Source of the DNA: Candidatus Paraluminiphilus aquimaris
Lineage (GTDB): Bacteria > Pseudomonadota > Gammaproteobacteria > Pseudomonadales > Halieaceae
Length of the DNA stretch: 64,000 nucleotides
Assembly: GCF_026230195.1 (NCBI RefSeq)
Contig: NZ_CP036501.1
Span: 1,426,001-1,490,000 of the forward strand
Direction of reading: 5' to 3'
Part shown: positions 39,782 to 49,461 of the stretch, piece by piece
Position numbering within the stretch: the first letter of the stretch is position 1
How the letters are laid out: each line of letters opens with the position of its first letter
The notes under the pieces: model-generated
What the model was told of the DNA's origin: nothing
The model's input: only the letters and a program-made list of their open reading frames with translations
The model's database searches: none
Position numbers and translations under genes: made by a program

Positions 39782-40354
39782 TCAGGCTGATAATTTCAGG
39801 GCGGACTCGAAGTCAGCCCTCAATCGTTCCCATTCCATAGCAAACCAAGGGGTGGTTCCGATGAGTTCACTGTCAAGCCAGCCGCTGACCTCATCAGAGT
39901 CTAACCATTGGCAGTCTTGGATTTCTGATGCGTTATAAGACGGCTCTGGACGCCCATTGACGTGTCCAATGAATACAGAACACAGCTCGTGTTCGCTACC
40001 CACGTTTTTGAATTGAGCTTGATATTCGAACTTGAATAGAAAAGTGAGTTTTGCCGAAAGGTTTAGTTCTTCTCGTAAGCGCCGCCGCGTCGCTTGTTCA
40101 AGTGTTTCGCCGCGTCTTGGGTGGCTACAGCAAGTATTCGACCAATACCCAGGCCACAAGGGCTTCAGTTCACTTCGTCTTTGCAGTAGTACCTCGCCCA
40201 TGTCGTTGAAGAGGAAAATAGAGAAAGCTCTGTGCAATTTTCCACGACCTTTGTGAGCGTTTAATTTCTCTTCAAAGCCAATGATGTTGTCGCTTGGGTC
40301 AACAAGCATGAGGGGTTCGTCGTCAAACGATACAATCGTGGTGTTGTCTCTCAT
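39782..40354 (-). CDS. idi: Isopentenyl-diphosphate delta-isomerase, type I
   Basis: A 190-residue Nudix-fold metalloenzyme that interconverts IPP and DMAPP, feeding carotenoid and phytyl synthesis. The active-site cysteine segment WSNTCCSHPRRGET lies near residue 72, and REELNLSA with the catalytic glutamate region is near residue 94. It is downstream of pufA on the same strand but 220 bp away, and convergent with the hemN-like gene (4 bp apart). Confidence 0.96.
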   Translation of the reverse strand: MRDNTTIVSFDDEPLMLVDPSDNIIGFEEKLNAHKGRGKLHRAFSIFLFNDMGEVLLQRRSELKPLWPGYWSNTCCSHPRRGETLEQATRRRLREELNLSAKLTFLFKFEYQAQFKNVGSEHELCSVFIGHVNGRPEPSYNASEIQDCQWLDSDEVSGWLDSELIGTTPWFAMEWERLRADFESALKLSA

Positions 40355-40538
40355 TGGGAGTACCTACTGTCGTTGACGCGCAAAATAGAGTAAAAAGACC
40401 CACTCCTTGGGGAAGGACGCGCGAATTTAGCAATTCGGGTGGAGATCGGCGATCGTAGCTCTGGGGGCAGGGTGATCGCGAAGTCCCGATTGGATTCGCA
40501 CTGCATCGTCTGGGGGCAGCCGGTGCGTGGGTCGAAAC

Positions 40539-40561
40539 ATCGGGGCCCTAAAGGGCCCGAT
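40539..40561 (-). terminator. Stem-loop at the 3' end of the puf operon
   Basis: ATCGGGGCCC and GGGCCCGAT pair across TAAA, giving about 9 bp with one bulged G, 14 bases after the pufA stop. There is no T run, so it may stabilise the mRNA 3' end rather than act as a classic terminator. The 220-bp gap to idi shows nothing else clear. Confidence 0.5.
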
Positions 40562-40574
40562 TAAGTGACGGTAC

Positions 40575-40775
40575 TTACTGCCGTGAGGGAGGGAGTGCCT
40601 CCGCCATGGCTGCAGGTGCCGCATATGGACCATCGATCCAGTTGTACTTCGCAGAGCTCAACAGGACGAAGTGGATCAGTACAGCTACTGAGAACAGGAA
40701 CACGCCCTGCGCTACAAGTACCCGACGTGGATCAAATATTCTCCAGATCCGTGAGAAGGGTTGAGTTAAGATCAT
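40575..40775 (-). CDS. pufA: Light-harvesting 1 complex alpha polypeptide
   Basis: A 66-residue single-span antenna protein. The N-terminal motif [14 protein letters not shown] is diagnostic for LH1 alpha, His35 in LIHFVLLSS ligates bacteriochlorophyll, and the periplasmic tail is longer than usual and rich in Ala and Pro. It lies 73 bp downstream of pufB. Ribosome site GGAGAG is 5 bases before the ATG. It is the last puf gene, after pufLMC. Confidence 0.95.
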   Translation of the reverse strand: MILTQPFSRIWRIFDPRRVLVAQGVFLFSVAVLIHFVLLSSAKYNWIDGPYAAPAAMAEALPPSRQ

Positions 40776-40848
40776 TTCATCTCTCCATTTGGAATCACGA
40801 CGAGCCCGTCAAGCCGGACAGTCGCTAAGTTAAAGTGGTAGTCCCGGA

Positions 40849-41001
40849 TTACATTCCGAACCAGGGCTGCCACTCCCATACGGCCCAGTGGGCTACGCTT
40901 GCAATAAACACAAACGTCCACATGCCTTTTTCGTAAGACCGCATGAACTCGCTAGCTTCGCTAGCTGTGAGTCCTGACATGCCTACATTTTCATCACTCA
41001 T
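40849..41001 (-). CDS. pufB: Light-harvesting 1 complex beta polypeptide
   Basis: A 50-residue protein read on the minus strand from the ATG at 41001. The sequence has the LH1 beta pattern: polar N-terminal domain with LTASEASEFMRSY, then a membrane helix, with His38 in the AHWAVWEWQPW block as the bacteriochlorophyll ligand. GGGAGGT lies upstream as ribosome site. It follows pufC after 232 bp containing hairpins, and precedes pufA. Confidence 0.95.
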   Translation of the reverse strand: MSDENVGMSGLTASEASEFMRSYEKGMWTFVFIASVAHWAVWEWQPWFGM

Positions 41002-41159
41002 GGTTTTACCTCCCATGTAGTAGTTCGCGATCTGTCGCAGCTCAGTAATGAATACCGTGTTACGACGTTCTTCATCGGACCATCCCTGTAGAACATGTCA
41101 GGTCTGATGATCTTCCTAAAGAGGCGTCTGTGTTAGCACGCAACCTCGGGTAGATATGT

Positions 41160-41201
41160 CCACAGTTAACTGTGGTAACGAGGGCAGGGCAGGTGCCCTC
41201 G
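41160..41201 (-). other. Two hairpins between pufC and pufB
   Basis: CCACAGTTAACTGTGG at 41160-41175 is a perfect 16-bp palindrome. CGAGGGCA (41179-41186) and TGCCCTCG (41194-41201) form an 8-bp stem with a 7-base loop. They lie 33 bp after the pufC stop on the transcript. In Rhodobacter, a hairpin between antenna and reaction-centre genes stabilises the antenna mRNA segment. Here the order is reversed, so these could be a partial terminator or 5' protector for pufBA. Confidence 0.6.
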
Positions 41202-41233
41202 TCAAATTATTCATTCACTCCCTGCCGAGCGCT

Positions 41234-42325
41234 TTACTGGTCACCGCCGGTTGTCATATCAGCCGCTGCATCAGACATGTCTGTTGAATCTTCGGCGGGC
41301 GCCTCTTCAGGCTCTGCTTTGGCGAGCTTTGCAAGGTTCGGGTAGTCCTTGATCATGTTCGCGCCAAGTAGGGGCTTGAAAGCACCTTGGTGACAGGTTT
41401 CGCAGTTAACTTTTTGTGCATCACCGAGCTTTCCTAGGCGGTGAGGGGGTAGCCAGTCTGTGGTGGGATCAACGTATTCGTTGTTCATCTCACGGACCAT
41501 GCGGATACCGTGCCATGCCCTTACGCGCTGTGGTGAGCTCTCTTCCCAAGCGAAGAATGCACGCGAGTTGTGGCAGTAAGTACAGTTGACGCCCAGTGCG
41601 CTTGAGAAGTGCATCATGAGACTGTAGCCCCACTCTGATTCTTTCAGCGATACACCGCCCTCATCGCGAAGCGCAGTCGTTCCCGCGTGACGTCCATTAC
41701 GGTCATCTAAGAGGTAAGGCGTAAAGGGATCGACAGGAAGTGACGCTAGACCCGCTGCAACCGATGACACGTTTTGCATCTGGTTTTTCATGCCGCCTGC
41801 GACCTTGTGGCCAGGGTTTATATTCCACACATACTCAGGAACGTTGTTACCACGGTGGCAGGTGTAGCAGGTTACCCCTGCTCCGCCGACGTGCTGGCTC
41901 CAGTTTTCGTTGGCATTCTGGGTCATCTGTATCATTACCCGAGCCACCTTCTTCGTGTAGAGCGTGTCTGCAGCGAAGCCTTCGCCCGCTACGTGACAGT
42001 AGTTACAACCTTCTTCGGGCGATACCCACTGTGTTATGGCCGCCATCAGTCGTGTGAACTCACCAACAGAGAGGTCGCCCAACACTTCAACATTTTGATA
42101 AATGTCTTTCGCCTTGGGTCCAACAGCCGGTACGGCGGGTATCGCTTCTGGCATTACGTTGTCAGAGGCGAGCTCATCGAGACGATCAGGGTTGTATAAA
42201 CCCTCCATTCCGGTGCCTCGATAGCCCCATTGAGTTGATTCGGGTGGTGGCATTTCACAGCCGCCGAGCAATAGAGCAGTACCCAGACCAACAGTTGCAA
42301 AGAGTTTGGTCATTAGCGTTTTCAT
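41234..42325 (-). CDS. pufC: Reaction-centre tetrahaem cytochrome c subunit
   Basis: A 363-residue periplasmic lipoprotein (signal ending LLLGGC, lipidated Cys23) that re-reduces the special pair. Four CxxCH haem sites are visible: CNYCH, CYTCH, CTYCH and CETCH. Conserved helices with methionine ligands precede several of them (for example LMAAITQWV and [12 protein letters not shown]). The C-terminal tail is acidic and Ala-rich. The ATG overlaps the pufM stop by 4 bp. Confidence 0.97.
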   Translation of the reverse strand: MKTLMTKLFATVGLGTALLLGGCEMPPPESTQWGYRGTGMEGLYNPDRLDELASDNVMPEAIPAVPAVGPKAKDIYQNVEVLGDLSVGEFTRLMAAITQWVSPEEGCNYCHVAGEGFAADTLYTKKVARVMIQMTQNANENWSQHVGGAGVTCYTCHRGNNVPEYVWNINPGHKVAGGMKNQMQNVSSVAAGLASLPVDPFTPYLLDDRNGRHAGTTALRDEGGVSLKESEWGYSLMMHFSSALGVNCTYCHNSRAFFAWEESSPQRVRAWHGIRMVREMNNEYVDPTTDWLPPHRLGKLGDAQKVNCETCHQGAFKPLLGANMIKDYPNLAKLAKAEPEEAPAEDSTDMSDAAADMTTGGDQ

Positions 42326-43296
42326 TGTGCACCCTCAGTCAGTAGTGGATCGACGACTGCTTCGCCAATCATTGGATAGCTTGGAACCAGGCCATGCTTC
42401 ATGCCCCATAGGTACCAGTTTTCAACGACGGTGCCGGTCAGGATGATGCCGATACCGCCGGTAACGCAGGTCAGCACACCGAACCACCACGCCCACTTAT
42501 GGATTGACTCCATTGAGGCGTTGAAGCCCATGGTCCATCTCCAGAACAGGGCGCCGCGCTCAGCAGCTGTACCGCGATCGGTGATTTGATCGATTTCCCG
42601 GTCAGCGCCATAGCGGCTTGTCGCCAAAATAGTCGCACCGTGCATAGCGAACAGGACCGCTGATCCATAGAGGAAGAAGATGCTCCACATGTGGAAAGGG
42701 TTGTAGAACAAGTTTCCGTATCTCAGTGAGAACGCCGCTGTCCAGTCGAGGTGCGGGAAGATCCCAAAGGGCACCGCTTCGGACCAACTACCCATCAATA
42801 CTGGACGGATAAAACCTAGCACTAAGTAGAGCCAAATCGCGGCGGCAAATGCCCAAGCCATTTGGTTACCCATGCCATAGTTGTTGCCGAGGGCGAAGGT
42901 TCGCCACCACCACAACATAATCGACAGTGTCAGGAAGGCGCCCGCAATGAGCCACCAACCGCCATCGTTAAGCGGTGGGAAAGATAAGCCGTACTGAGGT
43001 CCGGGCGGCTCTAAGGCAAGCCAGAATAGCTGTCGCACGAACTCAATAGGATCCCAATTCACTGACGCAAACATGTTGAGTCCAATGATTAGGAAGGCAA
43101 TGGTGCCGGTAAAGAGGGCTGCGACGCCCAACGGACCCAGATAGATGGGGCCGATCTGAGCATCACCCAATTTGCCCATCAAGTAGCTGTGAGTCAGGAC
43201 ACCGGTCCGATCATCATGCGTATTCTCGACGGGGACGCCTTCGTAGTCCGGTGCTGCCACCTGAACCGTTGTAAAGATATTTTGATATTCAATCAT
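42322..43296 (-). CDS. pufM: Photosynthetic reaction centre M subunit
   Basis: The 324-residue M subunit with five transmembrane helices. Special-pair and iron ligands are in [17 protein letters not shown] and [11 protein letters not shown] near residues 198-225, and the [19 protein letters not shown] helix is the expected fifth span. The C terminus extends past [14 protein letters not shown], as in species with a bound PufC. It begins 16 bp after pufL and overlaps pufC by 4 bp. Confidence 0.98.
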   Translation of the reverse strand: MIEYQNIFTTVQVAAPDYEGVPVENTHDDRTGVLTHSYLMGKLGDAQIGPIYLGPLGVAALFTGTIAFLIIGLNMFASVNWDPIEFVRQLFWLALEPPGPQYGLSFPPLNDGGWWLIAGAFLTLSIMLWWWRTFALGNNYGMGNQMAWAFAAAIWLYLVLGFIRPVLMGSWSEAVPFGIFPHLDWTAAFSLRYGNLFYNPFHMWSIFFLYGSAVLFAMHGATILATSRYGADREIDQITDRGTAAERGALFWRWTMGFNASMESIHKWAWWFGVLTCVTGGIGIILTGTVVENWYLWGMKHGLVPSYPMIGEAVVDPLLTEGAQ

Positions 43297-43312
43297 CGTA
43301 GAGATCCCCTTA

Positions 43313-44137
43313 TCAGTACCAGATTGGTAGCGTTAGCCACCAGTTCCACCATTCAGGCCATCCCTTTGTCCAGAATGGTCCACTGATGACGATACAAACA
43401 GCGCTCCAGAAGGCCGCTGAAATAGCCACAAACGTACCGAGTCGGTGGATGCCTAAGGCGCCGATGGAGTAGCCAATGTCATCACGGAAGTAGGTGTTCT
43501 CGTGTTCACCGGTCTTCACGGTTTCGCCTGCCCGAGGGTTGGTTGCCATGAGGATGAGAGAACCGTGCATTGACAACGCCAGTGCAGTCGTAAAGAAGAA
43601 CGTCACCGCCAGCATGTGTGCTGGGTTGTAGTGGAAGTGGAGGAACTGATAGCCCACATTCGAAACCCAGTCTAAGTGGCTCATGATGCCGTAGGGGAAG
43701 CCGTGACCCCATGCGCCAAGCAATACGGGTCGAATGATGACCAGTGTTACGTATGCCAAGACGGCAAAGGAGAAGGCGAAGGGAACGTGCAGACCCATAC
43801 CGAGCTTTCGTGATATCTCAACTTGACGAAGGATCCACGATACGAAGGCACCCGTCGCGCAAATCGTAATGATTTGCCAGAGTCCGCCCTCCTTCAACGG
43901 TGCCAAGCCCAGACCGTATGACAGGTCAGGTGGCGCAATATTTATCCGCCAAATATTCCACGTATCACCCAGGGCCGCTCCATAGAAAATCAGGGCTGTT
44001 CCTGTGACGGCGAAGAAAAGGGTCGTTATCCCGAAGAAACCGACGTAAAACGGCCCCATCCAGAAATCGAAAAGATCTCCGCCGAGAAGGGTTCCCCCTC
44101 GGACTCGATACTTTTTCTCAAAGCTCATCATCGACAT
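43313..44137 (-). CDS. pufL: Photosynthetic reaction centre L subunit
   Basis: The 274-residue L subunit with five transmembrane helices. Conserved ligands sit in [30 protein letters not shown] and [13 protein letters not shown] (residues about 150-200), and the fifth helix is near [19 protein letters not shown]. It binds the special pair and QB with PufM. Ribosome site GGGAG precedes the ATG. It is the first structural puf gene here, since pufBA come last. Confidence 0.98.
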   Translation of the reverse strand: MSMMSFEKKYRVRGGTLLGGDLFDFWMGPFYVGFFGITTLFFAVTGTALIFYGAALGDTWNIWRINIAPPDLSYGLGLAPLKEGGLWQIITICATGAFVSWILRQVEISRKLGMGLHVPFAFSFAVLAYVTLVIIRPVLLGAWGHGFPYGIMSHLDWVSNVGYQFLHFHYNPAHMLAVTFFFTTALALSMHGSLILMATNPRAGETVKTGEHENTYFRDDIGYSIGALGIHRLGTFVAISAAFWSAVCIVISGPFWTKGWPEWWNWWLTLPIWY

Positions 44138-44247
44138 TGCATACTTCTCCCATCCGAGCGCTAGACGCTCCGTTCTCCTGGTCCTCGGTGGCGCTTCGGA
44201 CCGTGTTATCTATTTCCAAGCTCCGAGGAGCCTGGCACCACACAAAG

Positions 44248-44454
44248 CTAAATTTTCATAAAAGCGTAAGGCGCCACGCTGCTTGCAGCCCGTTTTGCCT
44301 CTTGCCAACAGTTGAGTTCGTGCTGTCGCACCAACTTCACCCGATTAATCACCGCCTGCCCCAAAAACCACATGAACATCGTGATAAACAGCATCCGAAA
44401 CTGAAGGTGTTCCCATACAGTTTTGCGTTCTGTGTTTCGCTTGGTTGTGGTCAT
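44248..44454 (-). CDS. pufQ: PufQ, bacteriochlorophyll biosynthesis/assembly factor
   Basis: A 68-residue single-span protein in the canonical place between bchZ and pufL. It has a charged N terminus, the membrane segment FRMLFITMFMWFLGQAVI, and the tail NCWQEAKRAASSVAPYAF, comparable with the WREA-containing tail of Rhodobacter PufQ. The ATG at 44454 has a GGGAGGA ribosome site. The frame also opens at 44511, overlapping the bchZ stop (ATGA), which would add 19 residues. Sequence similarity to known PufQ is low, so the name leans on position and topology. Confidence 0.75.
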   Translation of the reverse strand: MTTTKRNTERKTVWEHLQFRMLFITMFMWFLGQAVINRVKLVRQHELNCWQEAKRAASSVAPYAFMKI

Positions 44455-44507
44455 GCTTCCTCCCGTCATCGACGTTTGTCGTGCCGTGTTGTTGTAATGT
44501 GTTTTCC

Positions 44508-45953
44508 TCATGCAGCCCCCCTCAATTGAAGGTCTTGGCCTGCGTTGAGTACATGCATGTCCGTTACGGAGTCGGAGTCAGCGGCTCGAGCCGCTTGCTC
44601 GGCGCTATCGCGCAGACGCTTGGCCGCAGAGATGCGTACTAAAACGGGTTGCTCTTCGATAATCTGATCAAGCAGCGCTTGCGCTTCGTCCAACCAGGGG
44701 AGGCTGGCACGCGCCGGTGTTGAAACCGTTTGGTCAAGGTCTGTGCCCAAAGGCAATATGTTAAAGAGGGCATCAAAGAGTGCGTTGCATACTTCTTGAA
44801 TGAGGTAACAGGCACCGGCGTATCCCATGAAGGGCGTACCCGTGTGACGACGAATAATCGTGCCGGGCAACGATGCAGGAATGAACATACTTCTACCGCC
44901 TGCTTCTGCCGCATACATCCGCTCGTTGTAGCCACCAAAGACAATAAGAGGGCCTTTGCTGTGAATCGCCTCTCTTACTTCTTTGTTATCAGGTTTTACG
45001 CCAGCTTTTCGCGAATAGTGGAATGCGCAGGGCAGCCCCAGATCCTCTTCTAGGAAGTGTCTGAGTCCGCGGGTATAGGTTTCGGTCGCCACAACCCCAA
45101 AGTTCGCCGTTGCGAAGAAATCTTGTGTAACAGACCGCCATAAATCCCAAACGGGCTTGAGCGTCGTCATCTTTTCTTGCGCGATGAAGGGCTCTGGGTC
45201 GATATCGAGCAATTCCCCGAGCTTTTGCAGGAATTTTGTCGTGCTGTTTAGACCAATTGGAGCCTGGAGATAAGGCTTATCAAGGGCCTCGCACAGTTTC
45301 CTACCGAATTCCCGATACATACAAATATTGACCGCTGCATCGTCGAGCTTTGGAATCTCATTAAGGTGGCAACCCAATGGGAAGACCATGTTTACCTCAA
45401 CGCCCATTCCTGCGAGAAGCCGCTGAATTTCGGCGAGATCCGACCAGGTATTGAAGTAACCGTAGGCGGGTCCAATGATATTGACCTTCTTGGAGGGTGT
45501 TTCAGGTGCCTTTTTCGCTTTGCGCTTTTTGTTGGCGCCGTATTGCTCCCAAAGCCATACCAATGCGCGATCAGCACTTTGCCATTGATCCTCGTCAATG
45601 GTGCGAGGTAGGAAACGTTTGATATTTGTATCTTCAGGCGTTACTCCGCCACCAATCATCTCGGCAATCGATCCTGTTACCACAACCGATGGCTTTTTCG
45701 GGTCGAGTGTATGGTGCGCCCGTCTCAGTGCCCCTTCAGTTCCGTGCTGGCCGAGTTCCTCCTCAGCGAGTCCTGTGACAACAATGGGAAGTTCGTGGGG
45801 GGGGAGGCCGTCTGTATAGTGAAGCACCGATGTAACAGGTAGGTTTTCACAACCCACCGGTCCGTCGATAATCACTTGCAAGCCCTTTACCGCCGTGAAG
45901 ACGTAAACGGAGCCCCAATATCCACCTGCGCGATCGTGATCAAGTACAAGCAT
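44508..45953 (-). CDS. bchZ: Chlorophyllide a reductase subunit Z
   Basis: A 481-residue nitrogenase-like subunit which, with BchY and BchX, reduces ring B to form the bacteriochlorin. The N terminus [19 protein letters not shown] fixes the start at 45953, overlapping the bchY stop by one base (TAATG); the open frame continues to 46001 only inside bchY. Cluster cysteine [13 protein letters not shown] is near residue 37. It is upstream of pufQ in the crtEF-bchCXYZ-puf superoperon. Confidence 0.96.
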   Translation of the reverse strand: MLVLDHDRAGGYWGSVYVFTAVKGLQVIIDGPVGCENLPVTSVLHYTDGLPPHELPIVVTGLAEEELGQHGTEGALRRAHHTLDPKKPSVVVTGSIAEMIGGGVTPEDTNIKRFLPRTIDEDQWQSADRALVWLWEQYGANKKRKAKKAPETPSKKVNIIGPAYGYFNTWSDLAEIQRLLAGMGVEVNMVFPLGCHLNEIPKLDDAAVNICMYREFGRKLCEALDKPYLQAPIGLNSTTKFLQKLGELLDIDPEPFIAQEKMTTLKPVWDLWRSVTQDFFATANFGVVATETYTRGLRHFLEEDLGLPCAFHYSRKAGVKPDNKEVREAIHSKGPLIVFGGYNERMYAAEAGGRSMFIPASLPGTIIRRHTGTPFMGYAGACYLIQEVCNALFDALFNILPLGTDLDQTVSTPARASLPWLDEAQALLDQIIEEQPVLVRISAAKRLRDSAEQAARAADSDSVTDMHVLNAGQDLQLRGAA

Positions 45954-47416
45954 TAGCAGGTACCTCCCACGCCGGTTTTGGCGATTATTTCGGGGGTCCA
46001 AACGCCACTGGTTGGGCCTTCGCCCACACCTTCGAAGAACGATTCCATCGCAATCATGCGGGGCTGGTTCGCTAGAGCACTGTTGATTACCTGGGCAACG
46101 GAACCCGCACCCGCAGCACCCATTAATGGGCGAGCAGAAATGAGGTTCGTAAAATATAAGCTCGGGATTGATCGCTCTTTCGCTTTCTGCACGATCGGCG
46201 TCGTCCCGATAACAAGATCGGGCTTGAATGTCTCCATCGCGATGAGATCATCCTCTAACGAGGCTCTGAATTTGACAGAGACGCCCTTGCTTTCAAGCCA
46301 TTCGGCGTCCAGCGCTGAGAATTCGGTTTTCGGGCAGGCAGAGCCCACATAAGCAACATCAGCTCCGCTCTCAATAAGCAGTCGAGCCACTAATAGTTCG
46401 GAACCCTCGTAGCCAGACAAGGTTATTCGCGCATCGATAGGGTTGTTATCCAGAGCCGCCCTAATGGCGCTTTTCTGTGTGGCGACAGCGGCATCGATAG
46501 ACGCTTTATCTGCGCCTAAGAGTTTGCCCATGGCTTCGAGCCATGCGGCCGTGCCATCAACACCGACAGGCGCTGAACCAATGAGTGGCCTACCGGCCGC
46601 TCTGAACTGCCTCGCTGTAGCGGCATAAAAGGGATGGATCATCGCCGCTGCTTTGCAGTCGAGTGCGCCATAAAGCTCGCGCCACTCTCGGGTAGGTACA
46701 ACGGGGCCCGCTGCACCACCCAATGAGTCGAGTAGCCGATCAATGGTGATTGCATCCACGGGGAACATTTCACCCACGAGCGCGACCGTTGGCTTGTCTT
46801 TTTGTGATTCACTCTGGACGGGACGGGCGACGGGACCCGCTTCGATTTCACCTCGAGCGTATTCCAGCATGGCGCCAGCGAGTACGTCTTTTGCCTCAGC
46901 GTGCGTCGGCACACCGAAACCAGGAACATCGATACCGACAATTCGCACCCCATTGATTTCCTTAGGCAGGAGATCAAGTGGCACACCTGAAGCCGTCGGC
47001 ACACATAAGTTAATGATAACCACTGCGTCATTCGCGTCCGGATCCGCAAGATCATGTGCAGCTTCGCGAATATCCTCAAAGAGCTTACCTGTTACCAGGG
47101 ACTCTGAGTCGAACGGAACGTAACCAACGGTGCGCTTTGCTCCGTAGAAGTGCGAGGTAAAGGTCAGGCCGTACACACAGCAAGCTGATCCAGAGAGAAC
47201 GGTTGCCGTTCTGCGCATTCGTAGACCGACCCGCAATGAGCCAAACGCAGGACACATGCTCTGCGGTTGATCGTGTGGACCCTTGGGGTAGTCCTCAGCA
47301 AATTGTGCCATGAGCTCATTTTTACCCGCCGCCGTTGCCGCGGCAGCTAGTTGCTCGGCACTCGCGTGGCACCCAAGGTCCGTTGTCTCGATGATATCGG
47401 CGTCAGACGTTGTCAT
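45953..47416 (-). CDS. bchY: Chlorophyllide a reductase subunit Y
   Basis: A 487-residue nitrogenase-like partner of BchZ. Cluster cysteine regions are [11 protein letters not shown] near residue 55 and [18 protein letters not shown] near residue 75. The start is taken as the ATG at 47416, overlapping the bchX 3' end by 14 bp; the frame is open to 47518, which would lie wholly in bchX. The C terminus ends [14 protein letters not shown]. Confidence 0.96.
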   Translation of the reverse strand: MTTSDADIIETTDLGCHASAEQLAAAATAAGKNELMAQFAEDYPKGPHDQPQSMCPAFGSLRVGLRMRRTATVLSGSACCVYGLTFTSHFYGAKRTVGYVPFDSESLVTGKLFEDIREAAHDLADPDANDAVVIINLCVPTASGVPLDLLPKEINGVRIVGIDVPGFGVPTHAEAKDVLAGAMLEYARGEIEAGPVARPVQSESQKDKPTVALVGEMFPVDAITIDRLLDSLGGAAGPVVPTREWRELYGALDCKAAAMIHPFYAATARQFRAAGRPLIGSAPVGVDGTAAWLEAMGKLLGADKASIDAAVATQKSAIRAALDNNPIDARITLSGYEGSELLVARLLIESGADVAYVGSACPKTEFSALDAEWLESKGVSVKFRASLEDDLIAMETFKPDLVIGTTPIVQKAKERSIPSLYFTNLISARPLMGAAGAGSVAQVINSALANQPRMIAMESFFEGVGEGPTSGVWTPEIIAKTGVGGTC

Positions 47417-48404
47417 AGACGACCTCGAGAGATGGTTTGTTGAGTGTTTCGACACTGCAAAGATCCGCAAGGGTGGCGGGTTGGAGTACGACGTCACGAC
47501 CGACCTCATCACTGTCAAACAGTCCCAAGAGTTCGTCTTGAGTCATTGGAGTCGGTCTGTGGGGCGATGATTCGGCCGCATTTTGTGCCAGTCCCGCAAA
47601 AAGAGGACCCCAGTCACCATCGGGGTGACCGATGATCTCGTAACTTGCACTTTTGCGACGAATATCTTCATTTGCTGGGATGGAGGCGAGCTCGGGGATC
47701 CCAACCGCCTTGCAGAAAGCTTGCGCTTGACCGGTTCCGTCATCCTTATTGGTGACCATACCTGCAACGCCGACGTTGCCACCGAGCTTTCGGAAGTATT
47801 CAACCGCCGAGCAGACATTGTTGGCCACATAAAGCGATTGCAGGTCATTGGATGCGACAACAATCACTTTTTGACACATGTCTCGGGCGATCGGCAGACC
47901 AAAGCCACCGCAAACGACATCACCTAGGAAGTCGAGCAATACATAGTCGAAGTCCCAGTCATGAAATCCAAGCTTTTCTAAAGTTTCGAAGCCATGAATG
48001 ATCCCGCGGCCGCCACAACCTCGGCCCACTTCGGGACCACCTAGTTCCATGGCGTACACGCCGTCGCGCTTAAAGCAAACGTCTTCGACGCGGCACTCTT
48101 CCCCCGCCGCTTTCTTTGCTGAAGCGGTTTCAATGATGGTAGGGCAGGCTTTTCCGCCGAAGAGGAGTGACGTGGTGTCACTTTTAGGGTCACAGCCGAT
48201 CAGCAACACTTTTTTGCCTTGCTGGGCCATCATGTAGCTCAAATTCGCGAGCGTGAAGCTTTTGCCTATGCCGCCTTTGCCATAAATGGCGATAATTTGG
48301 GTGCCTTCGGCACTATCAGCTGAGGTTGCAAGTAGGTCTGCCCGTTCTCCACTTGCTTCTAAGCCTGGATCATATTCTGTTGCGCTTGCAATCGTTGTAC
48401 TCAT
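47403..48404 (-). CDS. bchX: Chlorophyllide a reductase iron protein, subunit X
   Basis: A 333-residue NifH-like ATPase donating electrons to BchYZ. The P-loop [19 protein letters not shown] is near residue 39, cluster cysteines are in VGRGCGGRGII near residue 126 and DVVCGGFGLPI near residue 162. The ATG overlaps the bchC stop by 4 bp. The paralogue bchL lies in the other operon. Confidence 0.97.
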   Translation of the reverse strand: MSTTIASATEYDPGLEASGERADLLATSADSAEGTQIIAIYGKGGIGKSFTLANLSYMMAQQGKKVLLIGCDPKSDTTSLLFGGKACPTIIETASAKKAAGEECRVEDVCFKRDGVYAMELGGPEVGRGCGGRGIIHGFETLEKLGFHDWDFDYVLLDFLGDVVCGGFGLPIARDMCQKVIVVASNDLQSLYVANNVCSAVEYFRKLGGNVGVAGMVTNKDDGTGQAQAFCKAVGIPELASIPANEDIRRKSASYEIIGHPDGDWGPLFAGLAQNAAESSPHRPTPMTQDELLGLFDSDEVGRDVVLQPATLADLCSVETLNKPSLEVVYDNV

Positions 48405-49351
48405 ATCGATCTCCAGTCGATGACCATTTTTAGGCAGCTTTTATCGTTAAAAGCTCGGTTATAAGCTGATTCGGCTTGAGCAGCCGGCAGCATGTCGGTG
48501 ATTAAATCTGAGAGATTCAAGTCACCGTCCGATGCGAGTTTTGCCGCTTCTTGTAGGTCTTGTGGTTGCCATTCCGCACTCACTAAGAGATTGATTTCCC
48601 TCATGAATGCAGGTGGAAAGTCGAATGTCACAGCGGATGAGTAGAACCCGGCCATAACAACAGTCGCGCCAGGGCGGCAGCGAGAAATCATTTGGTTTAA
48701 TGCGCTTGCACTGCCACTAACATCGCAAACAACGCCATAGTCTTGGCGTGGGTCAGTTTCCAGGTCGCAAACGCGATATTTGCCTTTGCTGGCTTTTCGC
48801 TGTGGGTCTATCTCCCAAACCACGGGGGACTGGCCATGCAAGGTCTCGGTGAGTCGAGCGATGAGCTGTCCTAGTACGCCGTGCCCAACAATGAGCTCGG
48901 GAGGCCCAACAGACTCGCATCGCCTGAGCGCATGTCTGGCTGTCGCGGCGAGAGCAAGTAGCACACCTTCTTGAGCGAGATCATCGTTGATGGGTACAAC
49001 CCGTTCTTGCGGGCATATGACGTGGCGCGCACTGCCACCGAACAGATTTTTGGCATCGGTAAATCCAACACCTCCAGGGACGAAAACGCGCATACCCTCT
49101 GAGATGGGAGAGTTGGGAGGCGCACTGATGACTCGACCTGTCGTTTCGTAACCCGGTACCAGTGGATAACCTAAGCCGGGGAAGGGCGGCATTTGGCCTG
49201 TAAGCATCAGTCGTTCAGTGCCCGTTGAGATTCCAGACCAGTCGGACTCGATAAGACACTCATTAGCGGCCGGCGCGCGCAGAGAAGCCTCACGAAGCTC
49301 TAATGCTCCGGGCTTTTCAAAAATAACCGCTGTAGTCTTTTTATAAGTCAC
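48401..49351 (-). CDS. bchC: Bacteriochlorophyllide a dehydrogenase
   Basis: A 316-residue medium-chain dehydrogenase that oxidises the 3-hydroxyethyl group to 3-acetyl, the last ring modification of bacteriochlorophyllide a. Family features are WSGISTGTERLMLTGQMPPFPGL-type sequence near residue 40 (quoted by its key residues) and LIVGHGVLGQLIARL near residue 148. The GTG at 49351 gives the usual N terminus beginning TYKKTTAVIFEKPGALEL; a TTG at 49405 would add 18 residues. Tandem PpsR operators lie about 70-110 bp upstream of this GTG. Confidence 0.95.
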   Translation of the reverse strand: MTYKKTTAVIFEKPGALELREASLRAPAANECLIESDWSGISTGTERLMLTGQMPPFPGLGYPLVPGYETTGRVISAPPNSPISEGMRVFVPGGVGFTDAKNLFGGSARHVICPQERVVPINDDLAQEGVLLALAATARHALRRCESVGPPELIVGHGVLGQLIARLTETLHGQSPVVWEIDPQRKASKGKYRVCDLETDPRQDYGVVCDVSGSASALNQMISRCRPGATVVMAGFYSSAVTFDFPPAFMREINLLVSAEWQPQDLQEAAKLASDGDLNLSDLITDMLPAAQAESAYNRAFNDKSCLKMVIDWRSI

Positions 49352-49417
49352 GGTTTTACAGGCCTCATTGCCAGTCGAGTGCGAACTGGGTCTGTCCAAA
49401 AACAATTACGCTAATAC

Positions 49418-49461
49418 TGTAAGTTTAATAGTACATATAAAAGTGTCAACAAAAAATGACA
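49418..49461 (-). promoter_or_regulatory. Tandem PpsR/CrtJ operators over the bchC promoter
   Basis: Two perfect TGT-N12-ACA palindromes, TGTAAGTTTAATAGTACA (49418-49435) and TGTCAACAAAAAATGACA (49444-49461), are separated by exactly 8 bp. On the minus strand a TTGACA (49449-49444) in the distal site and TAAACT (49427-49422) in the proximal one form a -35/-10 pair with a 16-bp spacer. Repressor binding would cover both boxes. The same 8-bp spacing is known for the Rhodobacter capsulatus bchC promoter. Confidence 0.8.
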
